Shown here in pieces: positions 15,497 through 19,484 of a stretch of DNA of 19,484 nucleotides (positions are counted from its first letter, which is position 1; each line of letters begins with the position of its first letter). Made by a program: the position numbers and the translations under genes. Source of the DNA: Candidatus Enterococcus ferrettii (GTDB lineage: Bacteria > Bacillota > Bacilli > Lactobacillales > Enterococcaceae); contig NZ_JAFREL010000037.1 of NCBI RefSeq assembly GCF_017377655.1, positions 1 to 19,484 on the forward strand. The letters run 5' to 3'. Under the pieces are notes generated by a model that did not search any database, was not told where the DNA came from, and saw only the letters and a program-made list of their open reading frames with translations.

Positions 15497-16249
15497 TTGG
15501 CTCAACAAAGTTACGCTCAACTAGTCTTGATTACTTGCCTAAAGGCTGGGAAAATAATGATGGAATCGGGATCCGAGGTCTATCGGGTAGAAGACACTAT
15601 GAAGCGGATTGCGAAAAATGCAGGTCTTGAGGATATTCAAACCTATGTAACTGCTACGGGATTGATTGTCGGTTCACCCTCAGAAGAAAACAGTCAAGTT
15701 ATTCAAATTACTCAACAATCCATCAATTTAGAAAAAGTTGCAGCTGTGAATCGTGGTTCTCGTTTATTTGCCGAAGGGCAACTGTCGCTTCCAGACTTTT
15801 ATAACCATTTGAATGAGATTGATCATATTACTCCTGATTTCCCTTACACTTGGAAGATTTTAGCTTCTGGAGTTGTCAGCAGTACCTTAATGATTATTTT
15901 ACGAGGAGACTGGCAGGATTTTATCGCTACATTTATCATCGGCATGCTGGGTTTTTCGGTCCATACCTTTTTTGGAAAAAAACTTGAAATGAAATTCCTA
16001 AATGACTTCTTAGCAGCTTTGCTAATCGGAGTTTTAGCTATCTGCTCCGTGCATTTATCACTAGCAAGAGAGATCAACAATATTATTATAGGCTCAATCA
16101 TGCCACTAGTCCCTGGACTAGCTATCACTAACTCTTTTCGTGATATTATGGCTGGCCACTTAATTAGCGGAGTGGCTAGAGCTACTGAAGCCCTATTCGT
16201 TGCTGGAGCTATTGGCGGTGGAATTATTGTGGCATTCAATTTCTTTTAG
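15497..16249 (+). CDS. Threonine/serine exporter family protein, larger subunit (DUF1212, YjjP-like)
   Basis: Half of a split ThrE-type amino-acid exporter. The 250-residue chain has a soluble N-terminal domain (about 1-115) with the family signature MMESGSEVYRVEDTMKRIA, then about five membrane helices (about 118-135, 140-157, 168-187, 194-212, 222-248) with MPLVPGLAITNSFRDIMAG, the hallmark of PF06738. In Corynebacterium ThrE both halves are fused; here the second half is the next gene. I place the start at the TTG at 15497, with AAAGGTGG seven bases upstream. The in-frame ATG at 15464 has no ribosome site and follows a T run. Family members export threonine and serine, or (YjjPB) succinate; the substrate here is not proven. 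Confidence 0.88.
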   Translation: MAQQSYAQLVLITCLKAGKIMMESGSEVYRVEDTMKRIAKNAGLEDIQTYVTATGLIVGSPSEENSQVIQITQQSINLEKVAAVNRGSRLFAEGQLSLPDFYNHLNEIDHITPDFPYTWKILASGVVSSTLMIILRGDWQDFIATFIIGMLGFSVHTFFGKKLEMKFLNDFLAALLIGVLAICSVHLSLAREINNIIIGSIMPLVPGLAITNSFRDIMAGHLISGVARATEALFVAGAIGGGIIVAFNFF

Positions 16250-16261
16250 GAGGAACCTAAA

Positions 16262-16720
16262 TTGGTTTTTTTAATTAATTTTGTTTTTAGTATGCTTAGC
16301 ACGATTACTTTTGGTATCATAACTAACATTCCTCGTAAAGCCTTCATAACTTGCGGGCTAACTGGTGCGATGGGGTGGATGACTTTTTGGACTTGCCAAA
16401 CGTATCTTGACCAAAATATTGGTTTCTCTAACTTTTTGGCTGCAATGGTGATTGGTTTAATGAGTATTTTTTTCTCTCGCAGAAAGCAAATGCCGGTAAT
16501 CGTATTTAATGTTCCCAGTTTGGTTCCTTTAGTACCCGGTGGTCCCGCTTATTTAGCGGTAAGAGAAATGATGGACCAGAATTTTGATGCTTCTATGCAA
16601 TATATTGCGATTGTATTAGTAACTTCTGGAGCAATCGCTTTAGGATTTATGTTCACTAACGTAATTGAACGTTTCTTAAAACGGACAACGGCGACTTTAA
16701 AACGTGATAGAAGACGTTAA
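16262..16720 (+). CDS. Threonine/serine exporter family protein, smaller subunit (DUF3815, YjjB-like)
   Basis: Partner of the preceding gene: 152 residues, about four membrane helices (2-20, 28-46, 54-72, 112-134) and a basic tail. The signature VPSLVPLVPGGPAYLA (about 84-99) belongs to the ThrE_2/DUF3815 family, which corresponds to the C-terminal half of fused ThrE. It starts at TTG (16262), since AGGAGG (16247-16252) overlaps the stop of the previous gene and no ATG is in reach. The 12-base gap and shared ribosome signal indicate a two-gene operon and a hetero-oligomeric exporter. Both subunits use TTG, which should limit expression. Confidence 0.88.
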   Translation: MVFLINFVFSMLSTITFGIITNIPRKAFITCGLTGAMGWMTFWTCQTYLDQNIGFSNFLAAMVIGLMSIFFSRRKQMPVIVFNVPSLVPLVPGGPAYLAVREMMDQNFDASMQYIAIVLVTSGAIALGFMFTNVIERFLKRTTATLKRDRRR

Positions 16721-16770
16721 TGCTAAAGATACCCAAATACTGATATTTATTCCGCATTTGGGTAAGCATT
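16719..16770 (+). terminator. Hairpin terminator after the exporter pair
   Basis: TACCCAAAT (16730-16738) pairs with ATTTGGGTA (16756-16764), extended by AATGCT/AGCATT at the base. The stem begins at the second stop-codon base. The U-rich part (ACTTTTT) comes about ten bases later, so efficiency is uncertain. Confidence 0.6.
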
Positions 16771-16776
16771 GTACTA

Positions 16777-17205
16777 TTACTTTTTCGCTATAAACACAGA
16801 ACATGCTTAATTTTGAACCATGTAATCGGCTTCCTCATCCAATAAACTTCTGTGTTTCTTTTTAATTGACGATCCACAAATTAATAAATCAGGTCGGGTA
16901 GGTGGACAGAATTTTTTTAATAATTACCTTTGCTAGCCTCCCTCATCCACAAAGGCTTCTGGTGCAGGACGTCCTTTTCTGTCTGCTTTTCGAACATATT
17001 CTTTTGCAAGATTTATAGCTTTGTCTTTCTTCTTGCGCAATACATCTGGATTCAAATATTCGTAGACGTTTAACTGGTCGATTTCAAAAATGGTCGCTAC
17101 CGCTATTTAGTTATCTATCAACTGAGCGAACTCACCTGCGTAGTTAAAAGTTGTAACAGATGAAGGAGAATCACTAACAGCAACTAATATCTTCTGAAAA
17201 TCCAT
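16777..17205 (-). pseudogene. Decayed universal stress protein gene (uspA family)
   Basis: Translation from the ATG at 17205 opens MDFQKILVAVSDSPSSVTTF, the classic UspA start, with AAGGAG overlapping the mntH stop codon. The frame hits TAA at codon 33 (17107-17109). It then resumes as IAVATIFEIDQLNVYEYLNP and further family-like sequence to TAG at codon 91 (16933-16935). A short shifted segment LAKVIIKK follows, after which the original frame gives FCPPTRPDLLICGSS and DEEADYMVQN, another TAA, and ACSVFIAKK to the final TAA at 16777-16779. That is at least three nonsense codons and two compensating frameshifts. The G-x2-G-x9-G(S/T) nucleotide motif is also missing. The intact ancestor would have been about 143 residues, in an operon with mntH. 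Confidence 0.87.
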
Positions 17206-17218
17206 TTACTTCATCTCC

Positions 17219-18571
17219 TTAATTGGTATTTGTTAATGTACTGTAAATCAAAAACAAATTCAAAATGGTCAGGATTATTGTAATCACCCAAGCTAAATAT
17301 TTTTCCCAACGTGGATTAACAAATTTACCCATCAAACGTTTATCACTTGTAAATAAAGTCAATGGAATAATTGAAATCGGCAAAGCAACGCTTAAAAAAA
17401 CTTGAGTATATAATAATAGGTCCTCTACAGCATTCTCATTTCCGCCGTATAAGATGACACAGATAATTACTGGAATAATCGCTAGTAGACGAGTAACCAC
17501 CCGACGCATCCATAAAGGCATCTTTAAGCGAATGAATCCTTCCATCACAATCTGTCCAGAAAGTGTCCCGGTAATAGTAGAATTTTGCCCGGAAGCCAAT
17601 AGAGCAACAGCAAATAAGGTGCTTAGAATTGGGCTTGCAATATTACCGACAATCTTCGGATCTTTTAATGCATCGTAAAGATCAACAAATTTGCCAAGAT
17701 CACTGTTGCTTCCATAAAAAAGCGCTCCACCTAAGATCAACAATAAACAGTTAACAATAAAAGCAACACTCAATTGAATATTTGAATCCCACGTTGTAAA
17801 TCGCACTGCCTCAGCTATTTCTTGCTCGTTTTCCCGATCAAAATCTCTAGATTGTGCAATAGATGAATGAAGATACAAATTGTGAGGCATAACAGTAGCT
17901 CCAACAATTCCTAATGCTAGTAAAAGCATTGAACGGTCAGTAGTAATCTCAACCGTCGGAATAAATCCACTAAATACCTCTCCCCAGTAAGGATCTGCCA
18001 AAGCGACTTCATAGCCAAAAACGCAGAAAATAACCGTAATTAGCACAGCAACAATCGCTTCGATTTTACGAAAGCCTAATTTAGTCAGCAAAAGAAGCAA
18101 TAATACATCAAAGGTAGTGATAAGTACACCAATCAATAGTGGCAAACCAAACAACAGCTGCAAGGCCACTGCTCCGCCAATTACCTCAGCTATGTCAGTT
18201 GCCATAATTGCCATTTCATTGACTACCCACAATGCAAAGCCCAACCCTTTACTCGTTTTTGAACGAGTCATTTGAGCCAAATCTTTTCCTGTAATAATAC
18301 CAAGTTTAGCAGCCATGCTTTGGAGAAGCATGGCAATTAAACTTGATAGCAAAACTACGCTCAACAGACTGTATTTATACTCTGCTCCACCTGCGATTGA
18401 AGTGATCCAGTTCCCAGGATCCATGTACCCAACAGCGACTAAAGCTCCTGGGCCACTATATAAGGCCATCTTCTTCCAGAAGCTAGCATCTTTGGGGATT
18501 TTTACTGTACCATTTATTTCTTCAAGGCTCACTCCATCTGATTCATGGATTAGACCTTTCTCCTTATTCAC
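17219..18571 (-). CDS. mntH: Nramp-family divalent metal transporter, MntH type
   Basis: Proton-coupled importer of Mn2+ (and Fe2+) in the cell membrane, 450 residues with about 11 helices. Helix 1 carries the metal-binding DPGNW (Asp51, Asn54) and helix 6 carries A-x-x-M-PHN (Ala225, Met228, His230); the methionine is the feature that favours Mn2+ over Mg2+ in this family. The start is the GTG at 18571 ([11 protein letters not shown]), with GAGGGG seven bases upstream; no ATG nearby has a ribosome site. A long N-terminal cytoplasmic tail (about 1-35) precedes helix 1. The promoter carries a DtxR/MntR-like inverted repeat, consistent with manganese repression. A broken uspA gene follows without a gap. 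Confidence 0.94.
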   Translation of the reverse strand: MNKEKGLIHESDGVSLEEINGTVKIPKDASFWKKMALYSGPGALVAVGYMDPGNWITSIAGGAEYKYSLLSVVLLSSLIAMLLQSMAAKLGIITGKDLAQMTRSKTSKGLGFALWVVNEMAIMATDIAEVIGGAVALQLLFGLPLLIGVLITTFDVLLLLLLTKLGFRKIEAIVAVLITVIFCVFGYEVALADPYWGEVFSGFIPTVEITTDRSMLLLALGIVGATVMPHNLYLHSSIAQSRDFDRENEQEIAEAVRFTTWDSNIQLSVAFIVNCLLLILGGALFYGSNSDLGKFVDLYDALKDPKIVGNIASPILSTLFAVALLASGQNSTITGTLSGQIVMEGFIRLKMPLWMRRVVTRLLAIIPVIICVILYGGNENAVEDLLLYTQVFLSVALPISIIPLTLFTSDKRLMGKFVNPRWEKYLAWVITIILTILNLFLIYSTLTNTN

Positions 18572-18611
18572 AAAGAACCCCTCATTTCACTTAGCAATAA
18601 TCATCCTTCAC

Positions 18612-18644
18612 AATTAGGATAGCCTATAATAAAAAAAGTGTAAA
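18612..18644 (-). promoter_or_regulatory. mntH promoter with MntR/DtxR-like operator
   Basis: On the minus strand TTTACA (18639-18644), 17 bases, TATCCT (18616-18621). The sequence 18612-18630 reads AATTAGGATAGCCTATAAT on the plus strand, a TAGG-N4-CCTA inverted repeat in AT-rich flanks that resembles the TTAGG-type boxes of DtxR/MntR metalloregulators. It covers the -10, where a metal-loaded repressor would block RNA polymerase. Confidence 0.55.
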
Positions 18645-18701
18645 ATATTTTAAAGTTTCTATCTTTTTGTCAAAAATCCGACGCAAGACCTATGCAGAAG
18701 A

Positions 18702-18731
18702 TTGAAATCTGTCATATACTCCATGTAAGAT
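18702..18731 (+). promoter_or_regulatory. Candidate promoter of the VTT-family gene
   Basis: TTGAAA (18702-18707), an 18-base spacer and TAAGAT (18726-18731) lie 24 bases before the start codon. TATACT at 18715-18720 is an alternative -10 but lacks a -35. Confidence 0.45.
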
Positions 18732-18755
18732 GATCAATACTAAGGAGATGAGTTA

Positions 18756-19355
18756 ATGAGTATCGCACAGTCACGAAGATTGCTTAATGCAATTTCTTTT
18801 GCCGGGTTGGCCTTTTCTATTGGTTTAGCTATCTATTTTTACCATCTAGGTGTTTTCAAGGATATGAATTCCTTGCAAAGCTTAGTTGGCCAATCGGTAG
18901 TCGTCGGACCGCTCCTTTTTATCTTAATTCAAATGATTCAAGTGATCATTCCTATTTTACCAGGTGGAATTAGTTTAGCTGCAGGGGTCTTGATTTTCGG
19001 ACCATTTTGGGGCTTTGTATATAATTATGTTGGGATTTGCGCAGGTTCAATTGTACTTTTTCTTTTAGGAAGGCATTATGGCAGACCGCTCATTAGTCAT
19101 CTAGTTAGTGATAGAGTTTATCAAAAGTACAGTCACTGGCTGGAAAATGATAAACGCTTTGAAAAACTCTTTGCTCTAGCCATCTTTTTACCCGTCGCTC
19201 CTGATGACGCTCTGTGCTTGATGGCAAGTGTCACAAATATGTCTTTAAAAAAATATACCGCGATTATTTTACTTGCTAAACCAGCTTCGATTTTCTTGTA
19301 TAGTTTAGCTTTGCTTCACGGTGGCAGCTGGCTTACAGGATTGCTGACTCACTAA
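18756..19355 (+). CDS. TVP38/TMEM64-family (VTT domain) membrane protein
   Basis: A 199-residue membrane protein of the DedA/VTT superfamily (SNARE-associated Golgi protein domain, PF09335). Helices are at about 12-30, 47-68, 70-100, 138-160 and 165-190. The conserved core reads ILPGGISLAAGVLIFGPFWG, then GSIVLFLLGRHYGRP. The later FLPVAPDDALCLMASVTNMS corresponds to the re-entrant segment of the family. Relatives are thought to move lipids such as undecaprenyl phosphate or phospholipids across the membrane; which one applies here is not known. AAGGAG lies nine bases before the ATG. It is a single-gene unit, divergent from mntH. Confidence 0.88.
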   Translation: MSIAQSRRLLNAISFAGLAFSIGLAIYFYHLGVFKDMNSLQSLVGQSVVVGPLLFILIQMIQVIIPILPGGISLAAGVLIFGPFWGFVYNYVGICAGSIVLFLLGRHYGRPLISHLVSDRVYQKYSHWLENDKRFEKLFALAIFLPVAPDDALCLMASVTNMSLKKYTAIILLAKPASIFLYSLALLHGGSWLTGLLTH

Positions 19356-19373
19356 TACAGTGAGTCTTTTTTT
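19346..19373 (+). terminator. Terminator of the VTT-family gene
   Basis: A perfect 8-base-pair stem (GACTCACT/AGTGAGTC) with a 5-base loop and seven T. The left arm contains the last codons and part of the stop codon. The remaining 111 bases to the window end show no gene; ACAAGGA at the very edge may be the ribosome site of a next plus-strand gene. Confidence 0.93.
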
Positions 19374-19484
19374 ATGTCTGAATTAATTAACTAAAACAGG
19401 TATTTCACGCAACGAACTTAACCGTTATTCTTTAATCGTAAAAGCACAAAGAAACTGTTTTTCTATTCAAATAAACAAGGAAGC

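Overview
The window looks like a chromosomal segment from a low-GC Gram-positive bacterium, most likely a member of the Enterococcaceae (Enterococcus, Tetragenococcus, Vagococcus or Melissococcus; I cannot choose between them from sequence alone). The evidence is AT-rich DNA, strong AGGAGG-type ribosome sites, many GTG/TTG starts, a CovRS/LisRK-type two-component system next to gnd, a zinc-type L32, the order dnaE-pfkA-pyk, a pyruvate kinase with an extra C-terminal PEP-utiliser domain, and a streptococcal-style PmrA transporter. Most of the window is core chromosome, not a mobile island.

Layout. Bases 1-386 have no gene. They carry three minus-strand promoters in a row that fire off the left edge, probably into an rRNA operon. 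Then, all on the minus strand, come covS and covR (ATGA overlap), gnd (6-phosphogluconate dehydrogenase), the yceD-rpmF pair behind a perfect consensus promoter, pyk, pfkA and dnaE. Each block ends in a clear hairpin terminator, except that pfkA-pyk look co-transcribed. From 11.6 kb the organisation is mixed: a small YjzD-like membrane protein (+), a PmrA-type MFS exporter (-), a Cof-type HAD phosphatase (+), a decayed unknown gene (-), tRNA-Ser(CGA) (-), a TetR regulator (-) divergent from a split threonine/serine exporter pair (+), a decayed universal-stress-protein gene (-) behind an Nramp manganese transporter (-), and a TVP38/VTT membrane protein (+).

How the genes fit together. pfkA and pyk are two control enzymes of glycolysis and gnd is an oxidative pentose-phosphate enzyme. 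covRS sits directly downstream of gnd, and the covR promoter overlaps the gnd terminator. yceD-rpmF is a ribosome-linked pair. The TetR protein faces the ThrE-type exporter across a 380-base spacer with a tandem operator-like repeat and a 13-base palindrome, so it is the obvious candidate regulator. mntH has a DtxR/MntR-like inverted repeat over its promoter and was once followed by a translationally linked uspA, now broken by stops and frameshifts.

I found no CRISPR array, prophage, transposase or new defence system. The most informative non-routine signals are the two decayed genes (16777-17205 and 14146-14343), the tandem repeats upstream of the exporter pair, the promoter array at the left edge, loss of the Thr65-equivalent in CovR, and the encoded U73 of the tRNA-Ser.
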